In this document: positions 18,600 through 27,883 of the stretch, in pieces | Numbering within the stretch: position 1 is the stretch's first letter | Layout: every line of letters begins with the position of its first letter | Source of the DNA: Caloramator australicus RC3 | GTDB taxonomy: Bacteria > Bacillota > Clostridia > Clostridiales > Caloramatoraceae | Assembly: GCF_000297115.1 (NCBI RefSeq) | Contig: NZ_CAKP01000082.1 | Coordinates: 124,001-188,000 of the forward strand | Length of the DNA: 64,000 bases | Direction: 5' to 3' | Position numbers and translations under genes: made by a program | Notes under the pieces: model-generated | Databases searched by the model: none | What the model was told of the DNA's origin: nothing | What the model saw: only the letters and a program-made list of their open reading frames with translations

Positions 18600-20009
18600 A
18601 TGAGGATTTTTTTATCTGTTTTAATTGGAGCTGTTATAGGGTATATTACCAATTTCATTGCTATAAAGATGCTTTTCAGACCCCATGAAGAAAAAAAGTT
18701 ATTTGGAATTAAAATTCCATTTACTCCAGGACTTATTCCAAAGGAAAGGCAAAGGATAGCAAATAGCATAGGAAATACAATAGGAGATCACCTTCTAACA
18801 CCAGAAGTTATAACTGAAGCATTGTCTAGTCAAGGCTTTAAGATTAAAATTCGAAAATGGATAGAGGACAAATTAAAGGATTTTTTTAAAAGTGATAAGT
18901 CATTATTGGATTACTTTAAAAGCTTATTTGGGGAAAGATATATTACAATAAAGGAAAAGCTCAATGGCATTATTGCCAATGCATTGATTGAACAACTAAA
19001 AAATGAAGAAAGTAAACGATTAATTATAAATTATATCGTCCTTGAAATTAAGAAAATGGATATAAAAGAAATCCTTGAGTCTGTAATTGTTAATAATAAA
19101 GAAAATATTAAAATATTAATAAATGAAATGATTTTCAAAGAAGATTTAAAAAACATTACATTAAAGAATATAATATCAGAAGATTTTGCTGATAAAATTA
19201 AGGACTTTATAATAACAAACAGAGATAATATTGCAGGCTTTATCAAGACAAAACTAAAAACCCCAAAGGTAAGGGCAAAGATATCTGAACTATTATATGA
19301 TATTTTACAACAGAATATTGGGAAATTTGTAGCTATGCTTATAAGCCCCGAATTTATTACACAAAGGGCATTATCTTCTATTGATGAATATTTAAGTAAG
19401 TTAGAGAATAAAACCGCCATTGCCCTAATGATAAATAATATTATTGATAATCTTCTTGACTTAAAAGTAAACGATATTATTAAATTAAATGAAAATGAAG
19501 AAGAGCTTAAGGACAAAATATGTGAAAAATTATTAGGACTTTTTAGTCAAAATGAAAATATAGAAAGAGTATCATTGACTTTAAAGGATATGATTGCGAA
19601 TAACCCTAATTTGCCGGATATTCTTTTAAGCTGGATAAATAAATTTATTGAGGATCCTAAATATGTTAATGGTTGTCAACTATTAATAGCTTCAGTTATA
19701 GACAAAATATTAAACACTAAATTAAATTCTATATCCCATTTTATTGATGAAGAAACTATAAATGAATTGATAGATTTATTATCTGAGTCAACTTACTATG
19801 TTTTAAAGGAAAATGCCCATTATTTTATAGAAGGCATAGATATTCCAAGAATTGTAGAAAACAGGATCAACCAATTAGACGTTGAATATGCCGAAAAAAT
19901 TATATTAGATGTAGCCAATAGGGAACTTTCTGCAATAACTTGGCTCGGAGCCCTATTAGGCGGCATCTTAGGCCTTATGAATCCATTAATACAAATTTTA
20001 TTAAAATAA
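18600..20009 (+). CDS. DUF445 family membrane-associated protein (YheB-like)
   Basis: A 469-residue protein with a hydrophobic N-terminus (residues 2-22) containing GYITNFIAIKMLFRPHEEK and a hydrophobic C-terminus (LGALLGGILGLMNPLIQILL), both typical of DUF445/YheB proteins. The long middle is helical and charged. The family is widespread in Firmicutes and associated with the sporulation sigma regulons in Bacillus, but its function is not established. ATG 18600 has AAGGGGA upstream. It shares a bidirectional terminator with the convergent ger operon. Confidence 0.85.
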   Translation: MRIFLSVLIGAVIGYITNFIAIKMLFRPHEEKKLFGIKIPFTPGLIPKERQRIANSIGNTIGDHLLTPEVITEALSSQGFKIKIRKWIEDKLKDFFKSDKSLLDYFKSLFGERYITIKEKLNGIIANALIEQLKNEESKRLIINYIVLEIKKMDIKEILESVIVNNKENIKILINEMIFKEDLKNITLKNIISEDFADKIKDFIITNRDNIAGFIKTKLKTPKVRAKISELLYDILQQNIGKFVAMLISPEFITQRALSSIDEYLSKLENKTAIALMINNIIDNLLDLKVNDIIKLNENEEELKDKICEKLLGLFSQNENIERVSLTLKDMIANNPNLPDILLSWINKFIEDPKYVNGCQLLIASVIDKILNTKLNSISHFIDEETINELIDLLSESTYYVLKENAHYFIEGIDIPRIVENRINQLDVEYAEKIILDVANRELSAITWLGALLGGILGLMNPLIQILLK

Positions 20010-20036
20010 GAGCCCTAATTTTTGGGGCTCTTTTGA
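20008..20036. terminator. Bidirectional terminator between the DUF445 gene and gerA
   Basis: AAGAGCCC and GGGCTCTT form an 8-bp stem, with T-rich or A-rich runs on both sides, between two convergent genes. It overlaps both gene ends. Confidence 0.8.
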
Positions 20037-21472
20037 CTTGGCTTAAGGCTTTTAGGTTCTTTAAGAGCTTCCTTTAAAGGTGCCCTTATAAAGGCATCCA
20101 AAAGATCCTTAAACCTGCTTGGCACAATAGGTGAAAAATAAGCTATTCCAAAGGATTCGAGCTTTGTAAGGTGAATTAGTAAAAAATAAAACCCTATTAA
20201 TAAGCCGAAGAAGCCAAACATTTGACCTAATATGATCATTGGGAATCTAATAAATCTGATGGTTAGGGCCATTTGATAATTGGGAATTATAAACGTAGAA
20301 ATAACTGTTATAGCAACTATAAATAAAGTTGCAGGGCTTACTAGGTTAGCCTTTGTTGCAGCATCCCCAATTACTATTCCACCTACTATGGCAAGGGTTG
20401 TTCCGATTGGATTTGGAAGTCTAAGGCCACCTTCTCGTAGAATTTCAACAGCCACATCCATTGCTAAAATTTCAAGCAAAGGAGGAAGGGGAATATTCTG
20501 TCTTGATGATATTATAACCGACATAAGCTTATATGGAAAAAGCTCTGGGTTATAAATTAACAAAACAAGGTAAATAGGTTCTAAAACCATAACAGTAATT
20601 ATAGCTATAAATCTCATAAGCCTTGAAAAATTAGCAGTAATCGTTCTTTCTGAGTAGTCTTCAAATCCTTGAAAAAACTCAAAAAAAGTTGCTGGAAGAA
20701 TAAGGGCACTTGGAGTTTCAGAAAGAAAAATTGCAGCTTTCCCTTCTAAAAGGTCAAATATAACTTTATCGGGCCTTTCTGTGCTCTTAGATAAAGGAAA
20801 TATATTATAGGTTCTCATGTCTAAAAACTGCTCTAATACTCCTGAAGATATTGCAGCTGGAATTTTTAAATTGGAAATTCTTGCTTTAATATTTGTTAAA
20901 ACCTGCGGGTCGATTACACCATCGATATAGACTAAGACTAATTCGCTTTTGAATTTTTCGCCTATGATATATTTTTCAAGCTTAAGATTTGGATTTTTAA
21001 CTTTTCTTTGAAGAATAGTTAAATTGAGCTCTAAATTTTCAGTAAAACTTTCTCTAATACCATAAACAGATTTTTCACTTGTGGATTCTTCAATCTGTCT
21101 ATAATTGTTATTTGTTGTATTGCAAACAATAGCAGCGTCGCAATTATCTATAAGGATTATAGATTTACCACTTATTAATTGAAGGGCTATGTCAGGGATG
21201 GAATTTGTTACTGAAACATCTGAAGAATAAAGATGCTTTTTTAATATTTCATCTATAATATCTTGATTTTTTGCCTTTATATTAGAATTAAGAAGGGGTT
21301 TTAATATATATTCCTCAACTAGATTCTTATCAGCTATGCCTGATATAAACAAAACAAAGCAGGTTTTATTATTCAAATCTATTTCCCTTTTTATAAAATT
21401 AAAATTGCTTGGAATTGTGGAAGTTATAAATTCTAAGTTAGAAAAAATATCTTTAGTTAATTTTTCCATCAT
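20015..21472 (-). CDS. Spore germination receptor, GerA-type subunit
   Basis: A 485-residue GerA/GerKA-family protein. The N-terminal cytoplasmic part (about 1-230) contains the typical SGKSIILIDNCDAAIV and REGIR/ESFTENLELNLTILQR-type stretches. Five or so membrane segments follow (about 240-450), including RQNIPLPPLLEILAMDVAVE, a family signature. With the GerB and GerC subunits it forms the nutrient germinant channel in the inner spore membrane. It is the last gene of a B-C-A ordered operon, 8 bp after gerC. Most Clostridia order these genes A-B-C or A-C-B, so the order is mildly unusual. Confidence 0.93.
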   Translation of the reverse strand: MMEKLTKDIFSNLEFITSTIPSNFNFIKREIDLNNKTCFVLFISGIADKNLVEEYILKPLLNSNIKAKNQDIIDEILKKHLYSSDVSVTNSIPDIALQLISGKSIILIDNCDAAIVCNTTNNNYRQIEESTSEKSVYGIRESFTENLELNLTILQRKVKNPNLKLEKYIIGEKFKSELVLVYIDGVIDPQVLTNIKARISNLKIPAAISSGVLEQFLDMRTYNIFPLSKSTERPDKVIFDLLEGKAAIFLSETPSALILPATFFEFFQGFEDYSERTITANFSRLMRFIAIITVMVLEPIYLVLLIYNPELFPYKLMSVIISSRQNIPLPPLLEILAMDVAVEILREGGLRLPNPIGTTLAIVGGIVIGDAATKANLVSPATLFIVAITVISTFIIPNYQMALTIRFIRFPMIILGQMFGFFGLLIGFYFLLIHLTKLESFGIAYFSPIVPSRFKDLLDAFIRAPLKEALKEPKSLKPSQKSPKN

Positions 21473-21480
21473 ATTTTCAC

Positions 21481-22563
21481 CTACCTTATAATCCTTCCTG
21501 GGGATAATATTTTTATTTTTGCACTAATTTTTATATTTGAATTTATAAAATTTTCCTCAATAAAATCTATCTTATCCCTTCCAAGCTTGGCTACGGCATA
21601 TTTTTGAACGTCAAAGATATCAGTCCCATATTTGTTTTGATACTTATCAGCAATTTCTTGAAGTTGTTTCGTTAATTCGTTAGAATATTTTTCTTCGAGT
21701 TCTATTAATTTATCCTTAGTAAGTTCTTGCGCATCATCTATGTTAGCTTCTTTAACAGAAGAATATATTAAAAGATATATGTTATAAGTGATTTTATTGT
21801 CATTTATATCAACTTTAACATTTCTTCTACTATTGCAAAATAAATCGATGGATTTTGAGTTTTCATCGAAAAATGTTAAATAGCCTTGGGCTTTTTCATT
21901 TCTTAATAGATTAATATATTTTGTATCTTCTTCTGGAATTGTAAAAATGAGTTTATCCTTTTTAAAAACAGCAATACCACTTAACTTTACAGTATCTTTA
22001 TATTTTTCTATATAAGGAAGCATAATGTGTCTTCCTTCTTGATAATACATATTAAAAAAATCCTTAATGTTTGTATCCCTTTGGGTAAAGTTTGCTTCAT
22101 AGGAAGATTTAATTAAATCTTCGATTTCTTCAGCCATAGTATTGCTATCCTTGGCATTTAGTTTTAAAATTTCTTCTGTTCTTTGTTTTGATACTGCAAC
22201 TGTTGTGTTAAGATTCCTTTCCTGATCCCTTAAAAAGGCATCTATTATATCGGAAATACCAAATTTACCTCTTTCTTCGCTTATTAAAAGTGTTCTTACA
22301 GTTCCAGGTAGATGTCTGCGTTTAGTTATTAGTAATCTTTTATTAAACATCTCAAATATACTTTTTCCTTTTGTCGTTACAACACTTTTATCAACAACGT
22401 TTTGGGATTTAAAAACAATAAATTCAAAGCTGGAGGATAAGGTTTTATCCTTATCAATATCGTGGCCTATTCCAGCTATTACTGATGTGCGTTCGATGGA
22501 AGGTTTTCCATAACAGGAGGTAAAAATAAGCATAAATAATAGAACTAAACTAATTTTTTTCAA
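21481..22563 (-). CDS. Spore germination receptor lipoprotein, GerC-type subunit
   Basis: A 360-residue GerC/Ger(x)C lipoprotein. The signal peptide ends in a lipobox IFTSC with Cys17 for lipid attachment. The body contains GKSIFEMFNKRLLITKRRH-type and VAVSKQRTEEIL segments typical of the family. It stands on the outer face of the inner spore membrane with the GerA and GerB subunits. The start is TTG behind AAGGGGG and overlaps the gerB end by 14 bp, indicating translational coupling. Confidence 0.92.
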   Translation of the reverse strand: MKKISLVLLFMLIFTSCYGKPSIERTSVIAGIGHDIDKDKTLSSSFEFIVFKSQNVVDKSVVTTKGKSIFEMFNKRLLITKRRHLPGTVRTLLISEERGKFGISDIIDAFLRDQERNLNTTVAVSKQRTEEILKLNAKDSNTMAEEIEDLIKSSYEANFTQRDTNIKDFFNMYYQEGRHIMLPYIEKYKDTVKLSGIAVFKKDKLIFTIPEEDTKYINLLRNEKAQGYLTFFDENSKSIDLFCNSRRNVKVDINDNKITYNIYLLIYSSVKEANIDDAQELTKDKLIELEEKYSNELTKQLQEIADKYQNKYGTDIFDVQKYAVAKLGRDKIDFIEENFINSNIKISAKIKILSPGRIIR

Positions 22564-23635
22564 AGGTCTTACCCCCTTTGAAGTAGCTTAATATTAAGGT
22601 TAGCGTTGAGTAAACCAAGATAAATCCTACTAAATATGGTTCTACCTTATCTATAACCATTGTTCGCGTATGTTCCGGAACTAACATTGAGGATACGAAC
22701 ATAATAATAAGGCAACTATATAAACAACAGCGGTTATAGGACTTTTTTATTATTTTTGATAGGGTATAGGATAACCCATATCCCCCAACGGCTAATGTTT
22801 GGAATATCTTATTACCCCATAGAAATATAAACAAAGGTTCAAAATTTGAAAGAACAGGTAAATCAGCTCCAGCAACAAGATATAAGAGGGGATATTGAAG
22901 CTTTGAAGTTAATATGTGTCCACAATAATTTATAGTCAATAGAACAGTTAATGTGTATATAAATATAGTTATTAGACTGCCTATCACTCCTGAGGATAAA
23001 ACCTTTTTAAAATCAGTTACATAGGGAATAATTAAAAGGCTAATTTCAACTCCAGAATAGGCAAAGAATGTTTCAGGAACAGCTTTAAATATTGAACTAA
23101 CATCGTCGAACAAGGGAAGTAGGTTGGTAATGTGGCCTTTGTTTATAAAGTAAAAGGGTATAATAAGAATAAGTATGGTTAAATAAAACAATAGTTCAGA
23201 TAATCTACCTATATTTGTTAATCCGTAATTAATTGTAAAATAGGTTAAAATAACCGTTATTACAATTATGGTATGGGGTGATAAAAATTTAGTTGTTGTA
23301 AAAACTAAAACATTAGCAAATCCTGAAAGGACAAATGAAGAAAAGAATATAAAATTGATAAAGAAAAATATTGTAAATATGTAGGCTAAAAATTTCCCCC
23401 AAATTCTTTTGTTGGTTTCCAAAAACTCATTATAATTAGTATTTCTGTATATAAGGGCTGCAACTATACAAATATAAATAGGATATATTCCTGCCACTAA
23501 AACGGAGATCCATCCTGACTGTTTGGCTACTTTACATACTCCGGATGCTAAAGACAAGATCCCAACGCCTATTATTGAATTTTGGATGATAAACATATAT
23601 TGATTTCTTGTAATTTGATTGTTTATTTTAAACAT
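22550..23635 (-). CDS. Spore germination receptor, GerB-type amino-acid permease subunit
   Basis: A 361-residue GerB-family (APC superfamily) membrane protein with about ten membrane segments and the N-terminal signature ISRNQ-like ITRNQYMFIIQNSIIGVGIL. It holds the germinant-binding site in known receptors. It is the first gene of the operon. ATG 23635 has AAGGTGATA upstream, preferred over an earlier in-frame ATG without spacing. The operon would be made late in the forespore under sigma G in relatives; no promoter is assigned here. Confidence 0.92.
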   Translation of the reverse strand: MFKINNQITRNQYMFIIQNSIIGVGILSLASGVCKVAKQSGWISVLVAGIYPIYICIVAALIYRNTNYNEFLETNKRIWGKFLAYIFTIFFFINFIFFSSFVLSGFANVLVFTTTKFLSPHTIIVITVILTYFTINYGLTNIGRLSELLFYLTILILIIPFYFINKGHITNLLPLFDDVSSIFKAVPETFFAYSGVEISLLIIPYVTDFKKVLSSGVIGSLITIFIYTLTVLLTINYCGHILTSKLQYPLLYLVAGADLPVLSNFEPLFIFLWGNKIFQTLAVGGYGLSYTLSKIIKKSYNRCCLYSCLIIMFVSSMLVPEHTRTMVIDKVEPYLVGFILVYSTLTLILSYFKGGKTFEKN

Positions 23636-23749
23636 AATTATCACCTTTAAATATTTTTTGCATAAAATAAAAAATTATGTTCAGTGGGAATAATAAAAAT
23701 AAACCGTGTAAGAATAATAAAAGAAAGATTAATTTATGGAGGTATTACT

Positions 23750-23929
23750 ATGGCAAGTAAAGAGCAACTTATGGCTGTTGCAAGAAGTTGTAGTTATTAT
23801 AGGGTAGAAGGTATGCATAATCTCTTAACATATCCTGAAAGAAGCTGTGAAAATTGCTTGAACTGGGATGGAGAAAGATGTAAAATAAACGTTTTTGATA
23901 ATGTATTAACTGGACTTGATCAAACATAA
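23750..23929 (+). CDS. Small conserved-looking Cys-rich protein
   Basis: A 59-residue protein from ATG 23750 (GGAGG 7 bases upstream) to a strong terminator, so it is a complete single-gene transcript. It has five cysteines: one near the N-terminus (ARSCSYY) and a CENCLNWDGERC block near residues 35-46, which could bind a metal or form a small knuckle. No membrane segment. I recognise the style as a common short clostridial unknown but cannot give a function. Confidence 0.75.
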   Translation: MASKEQLMAVARSCSYYRVEGMHNLLTYPERSCENCLNWDGERCKINVFDNVLTGLDQT

Positions 23930-23966
23930 ATTCCCCTAAAGACTCTCCTTTAGGGGAATTTTTTAT
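23929..23966 (+). terminator. Strong Rho-independent terminator
   Basis: AATTCCCCTAAAG and CTTTAGGGGAATT form a perfect 13-bp stem around a 6-base loop, followed by TTTT. It closes the small Cys-rich gene. Confidence 0.92.
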
Positions 23967-24022
23967 TACAATTATTAGTCAAATATAGTATAATAATAAA
24001 AAAGGGTTTGTGGGGTGTTTAT

Positions 24023-24496
24023 ATGAAAAGTTATTTATGGGGACTTGTCTTTATTCTTGTTGGAATATTTTTAATAATTCAACGAACATTTTTGTTTGAT
24101 ATTAATTTGTGGAATTTTGTGTGGCCCATCTTTTTAATAATCCCAGGGATTGCAATTCATTATAATTATTTTTCAAAAAACAAAGGAACAAAAAATTTAA
24201 TATTAGGTGGAACCTTAATTGTTTATGGATTTTACTTTTTATTTTCTATTTTTACTAGTTGGAAGTATGTAGAATATACAAACTTTATTTATCCTTTGGG
24301 TGTTGGAATAGGCTTTTTAGAGGATTATGCCTTTGAAAAGCATAAAAATAGTTTTGTTATATCAGTTATTTTAATTGCAGTATCTATATTTATGTTTTTA
24401 AAATCTTTAAATCTATATTACGGAATCGAACAATATGTTTTACCAGTTGCTTTTATTTTACTTGGTATTTATATTTTAATAAAAGGAAGAAGATGA
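24023..24496 (+). CDS. Small integral membrane protein, LiaI/LiaF-like N-terminal region type
   Basis: A 157-residue protein with four or five closely packed membrane segments, beginning SYLWGLVFILVGIFLIIQ and ending YVLPVAFILLGIYILIKGR. Repeated hydrophobic hairpins with W and G resemble the LiaI/LiaF-like transmembrane family (DUF5668), which is tentative. No function assigned. ATG 24023 has a G-rich stretch GTGGGGTG upstream. It is 8 bp before pabA and may be cotranscribed with the pab genes. Confidence 0.65.
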   Translation: MKSYLWGLVFILVGIFLIIQRTFLFDINLWNFVWPIFLIIPGIAIHYNYFSKNKGTKNLILGGTLIVYGFYFLFSIFTSWKYVEYTNFIYPLGVGIGFLEDYAFEKHKNSFVISVILIAVSIFMFLKSLNLYYGIEQYVLPVAFILLGIYILIKGRR

Positions 24497-24504
24497 GGTG
24501 GGTT

Positions 24505-25080
24505 ATGGTTCTTATAATAGATAATTTCGATTCCTTTACTTATAACTTGTATCATTATTTTTTAATATTAGGTCAAGATGTTTTGGTAAAGGGTAGACAT
24601 GAAATAAGCATTAATAATATTAAAAATATAAATCCAGATTATATAGTTTTATCCCCTGGACCAGGAAGCCCAGAAGAGGCCATTTTGCCCCTTGAAGTTA
24701 TAGATAAATTTAAGGGGGAGATTCCAATCCTTGGTGTCTGTCTCGGACATCAATGTATTGGCCATTATTTTGGTGGTAAGGTTGTTAAGGGGCTAAGACC
24801 GGTTCATGGAAAGGTTCATGAAATCAACCATTTTAATAAAGGGGTATTTAAAAATTTAAAAAATCCTTTAAAGGTTACAAGATACCATTCTTTAGTAGTT
24901 TCTAAAGAAGATTTGCCGGATGAACTTGAAATTACTGCTCTAACTTTAGAGGGAGAAATTATGGGTATAAGGCACAAAGAATATAACATTGAAGGGGTGC
25001 AATTTCATCCAGAGGCGATTTTAACTGAAAATGGACTAGATATGTTAAATAACTTTTTAAGGAGTGGCAAAAATGCATAG
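24505..25080 (+). CDS. pabA: Aminodeoxychorismate synthase, glutamine amidotransferase subunit
   Basis: A 191-residue class I glutamine amidotransferase that supplies ammonia for making p-aminobenzoate (folate precursor). It begins VLIIDNFDSFTYN, has the nucleophile in GVCLGHQCIGHYFGG (Cys near residue 79) and the His-Glu pair in QFHPEAI. TrpG and PabA are hard to tell apart; pairing with pabB next door decides. The start ATG 24505 follows GAGGTGGG. The end overlaps the pabB start. Confidence 0.92.
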   Translation: MVLIIDNFDSFTYNLYHYFLILGQDVLVKGRHEISINNIKNINPDYIVLSPGPGSPEEAILPLEVIDKFKGEIPILGVCLGHQCIGHYFGGKVVKGLRPVHGKVHEINHFNKGVFKNLKNPLKVTRYHSLVVSKEDLPDELEITALTLEGEIMGIRHKEYNIEGVQFHPEAILTENGLDMLNNFLRSGKNA

Positions 25081-26404
25081 GGCAGAATTGAATTTTTTAA
25101 TAGATCCATTTTTAACTTTTAAAAGGGTTAAAAAGGGATATTCTATGCTTTTAGATAGCAGATACCAGCTTAAAGATTATGGTGACTACTCAATAATTGG
25201 TTTTAATCCCAAAATTATTTTAAAACAAGTTAATGGAGAAATTTACATTACTGAGGATAATAAAGATTTTAAAAGGGAAGGAACTTTTCTTGATGTTTTA
25301 GACTACTATTTAGATCTTTACAAAAAACCTAAATCTGATTTGATTTTTGATGGAGGATTTATTGGTTATTTGTCCTATGATCTTGGAATGGATCTTTGTA
25401 AGATAAAAAGGAAAAATAAAGCTTCAACAAATATTCCAGAGGCTTTTTTTGCTTATTATGATGAGTTTATTATAATCGATCATAAAAATAATACAACAAT
25501 AATCAATACGAAGGATTTTGATGTAGTAAATTTACTAAAAAATATTGAAGAAGAATACAAAATTGATAATTATATTGGGAATTTAGAATTAACTTCTAAT
25601 TTTACGAAGGAAGAATATAAAAAGGGAGTAGAAAGGGTTAGAGAATATATTAGGCAAGGCGAGGTCTATCAAGTTAATATATCACAACAATTTTATGCAA
25701 AAGGCTTTATTAATCCTTATGATGCTTATGCTATATTAAGAAGGGCTAATTACGGTCCTTATAATGCCTTTTTAGAGGTTGATGGCGGGTTTATTTTATC
25801 TACATCTCCAGAGCAGTTTATAAGAAAAAGGGGAGAATATATAACAACAAGGCCGATAAAGGGAACAACAAAACGAAGTTATGATAAAGAGGAAAATGAA
25901 AAATTAAAGAAAATGCTTTTAGAAAGCGAAAAGATAAAGTCTGAGCTTTTAATGATAATAGACCTTGAAAGAAATGACCTTTCAAAGATTTGTTATCCGG
26001 GGACCGTAGAGGTTAAGAATTTATTTGAAGTAGAAGAATATGCTACAGTTAACCATCTTGTTTCAACAATCCAGGGTAAGCTTTTAGATGACATAAAATT
26101 TAGTGATATAATAAAGGCTATGTTCCCAGGAGGATCTATAACAGGTGCACCAAAGCTTCGTTCAATGGAGGTTATTGAGGAAATAGAAAATATGTCAAGA
26201 GGAATATACACGGGTTCCATAGGATATATTTCAAATAATGGCAATTTTGACTTTAACATAGCAATAAGAACAGTTGTCATCGATGAAAATGGTCTTTATT
26301 ATAATGTTGGTGGAGGAATAGTTTGGGATTCTGATCCTGAAGATGAATACGAAGAAACTCTCCACAAGGGAAGGGCAATATATAGCACCTTTTCGACTAA
26401 GTAA
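25073..26404 (+). CDS. pabB: Aminodeoxychorismate synthase component I
   Basis: A 443-residue chorismate-utilising enzyme. It joins chorismate and ammonia to 4-amino-4-deoxychorismate. The motif TTRPIKGTTKR carries the PIKGT lysine that marks PabB rather than anthranilate synthase (PIAGT). Further conserved blocks are SPEQFI, LIDLERNDL, FPGGSITGAPK and GSIGYISNNG. ATG 25073 lies behind AAGGAGTGG and inside the pabA end. It ends 8 bp into the convergent Uma2-type gene. Confidence 0.94.
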   Translation: MHRAELNFLIDPFLTFKRVKKGYSMLLDSRYQLKDYGDYSIIGFNPKIILKQVNGEIYITEDNKDFKREGTFLDVLDYYLDLYKKPKSDLIFDGGFIGYLSYDLGMDLCKIKRKNKASTNIPEAFFAYYDEFIIIDHKNNTTIINTKDFDVVNLLKNIEEEYKIDNYIGNLELTSNFTKEEYKKGVERVREYIRQGEVYQVNISQQFYAKGFINPYDAYAILRRANYGPYNAFLEVDGGFILSTSPEQFIRKRGEYITTRPIKGTTKRSYDKEENEKLKKMLLESEKIKSELLMIIDLERNDLSKICYPGTVEVKNLFEVEEYATVNHLVSTIQGKLLDDIKFSDIIKAMFPGGSITGAPKLRSMEVIEEIENMSRGIYTGSIGYISNNGNFDFNIAIRTVVIDENGLYYNVGGGIVWDSDPEDEYEETLHKGRAIYSTFSTK

Positions 26405-26984
26405 GTTGATCATCATGAAACAATTCTTCTAAATTAAATTTTATATTTTTAAATATTTTCGATGTAATGACTTCATTTGATTTGTATATATCAGGTGACA
26501 AATAACAGTTATCACTATAATAATATTGAATGATTGTTTTATTCAAGGGGTTAACGATCCAGTATTCTGTAACTTTAAATTTTTCATACAGATTAAGTTT
26601 TTTAACATAGTCTGTAGATTGACTTGAATTTGATACTATTTCTATAATAAATTCTGGTGAACCTAAAATGAATTTTTCCTTTATTTTGCTTTTATCACAT
26701 ATAATAAAAATATCCGGTTGAATTACGTTTGTTGCAGATTCTATATTGCTAGCGTTTAAAGTTAATATTACATCTAATGGAGCACTAAAAACTTCACAAT
26801 TTAAATTTTTTAGACTGTCGTTTATCGCAATAAACATTTTCCTTAATATTCTTTGATGCTGAACTGAAGGAGAGGGACTCATTAAATATGGTGTCCCTTC
26901 TATTATTTCATATTTAAAATCATCAGGAAAGCTTAAATAATCCTTATAGGTGTAGATTTTATTTTGCTGAATTGCTAAAGACAT
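26397..26984 (-). CDS. Uma2-family (DUF820) putative restriction-endonuclease-fold protein
   Basis: A 195-residue protein of the Uma2/DUF820 family, with a PD-(D/E)xK nuclease-like core: YEIIEGTPYLMSPSPS, QPDIFIICD, GSPEFIIEIVSNSS and YVKKLNLYEKFKVTEYWIVNP, in the standard order with the catalytic Asp, Glu-x-Val and Lys. The biological role of the family is unknown; it is expanded in cyanobacteria and other groups and often mobile. Here it lies on the opposite strand between pabB and pabC, splitting an otherwise co-directional pathway. Start ATG 26984 with GAGGTGA. Confidence 0.9.
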   Translation of the reverse strand: MSLAIQQNKIYTYKDYLSFPDDFKYEIIEGTPYLMSPSPSVQHQRILRKMFIAINDSLKNLNCEVFSAPLDVILTLNASNIESATNVIQPDIFIICDKSKIKEKFILGSPEFIIEIVSNSSQSTDYVKKLNLYEKFKVTEYWIVNPLNKTIIQYYYSDNCYLSPDIYKSNEVITSKIFKNIKFNLEELFHDDQLT

Positions 26985-27057
26985 AAGATTCACCTCACTT
27001 TATATATTATTTTATTATTTAATAAAGAAAAATACAACGTTTATAGGAGATGAATAT

Positions 27058-27816
27058 ATGGACATAGATATTTTTGAAAAGAATATTTCATTTGGGCTAA
27101 TGCCATTTGAAACTTTGTATTTTAATAATAACGAAATAGAGGATGTAGATAAACATTTTAAAAGGTTGAAAAGGGCCCATAATATCTTAAAAATTGATTT
27201 TGACGTTAATTTAAGTGAGTTTAGCAAAGCCTTATATGATTATGTAGCTAAGTTAGCATGTAGCGAAGGAGTTTTAAAGGTTGTATATTATAATAAACAA
27301 ATTAATATTTCATACAGATTACCAAATTATACAAATAATATGTTTAAACAGGGATTAAAATTGAGAACCTCTAATATAATAAAGGGTAAAAATAATATAT
27401 TTAATTATATAAAAACCTTTAATTATGGAGTTAATTACATAGAGGATGTTAGGGCAAAAAAAGAAGGGTATGATACTGCACTTTTTTTGAATGAAAAGGG
27501 TTATATATGTGAGACCTCTTATGCTAACATTTTTTTTGTAAAGGATAATGAAATTTATACTCCTCATTTAAGAAGCGGAATTCTAAAGGGGATTATGAGG
27601 GATAATATTATACGCTTTTTAAGCTCAAAGGGATATAGAATAAATAAAACATTTATTGGTTATAATAATATTAGTAATTTTGATGAATGTTTTTTAACCA
27701 ATTCAGTTATAGGAATCATGCCTGTAAAGCAGATTGATGATGTTTTTTATAACGGTAGGTCTATCATTGAATTAATTATAAAATTCAAAAAATTCTGGAG
27801 AAGTTGGATGTTTTGA
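27058..27816 (+). CDS. pabC: 4-amino-4-deoxychorismate lyase (class IV aminotransferase fold)
   Basis: A 252-residue fold-type IV PLP enzyme that releases pyruvate from aminodeoxychorismate to give p-aminobenzoate. The PLP lysine is in YIKTFNYGVNY (near residue 121) and the family block GYICETSYANIFFVKDNEIYTP follows in pieces (CETSYANIFF, YTPHLRSGILKG). Members of the fold include branched-chain and D-amino-acid aminotransferases; pairing with pabA/pabB favours PabC. It has GGAG before its ATG, and is separated from pabB only by the Uma2-type gene. Confidence 0.85.
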   Translation: MDIDIFEKNISFGLMPFETLYFNNNEIEDVDKHFKRLKRAHNILKIDFDVNLSEFSKALYDYVAKLACSEGVLKVVYYNKQINISYRLPNYTNNMFKQGLKLRTSNIIKGKNNIFNYIKTFNYGVNYIEDVRAKKEGYDTALFLNEKGYICETSYANIFFVKDNEIYTPHLRSGILKGIMRDNIIRFLSSKGYRINKTFIGYNNISNFDECFLTNSVIGIMPVKQIDDVFYNGRSIIELIIKFKKFWRSWMF

Positions 27817-27842
27817 CTTGCAAATTATAAAATTTGTGATAA
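27813..27842 (+). promoter_or_regulatory. Probable promoter of the desulfoferrodoxin gene
   Basis: TTGACT (27813-27818) and TGATAA (27837-27842) are 18 bases apart, ending about 40 bp before the ATG. The -35 box overlaps the pabC stop codon. Confidence 0.5.
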
Positions 27843-27883
27843 AATATATTTAAAGAAAATAATTTTCCAAAGGGGGCTATATT

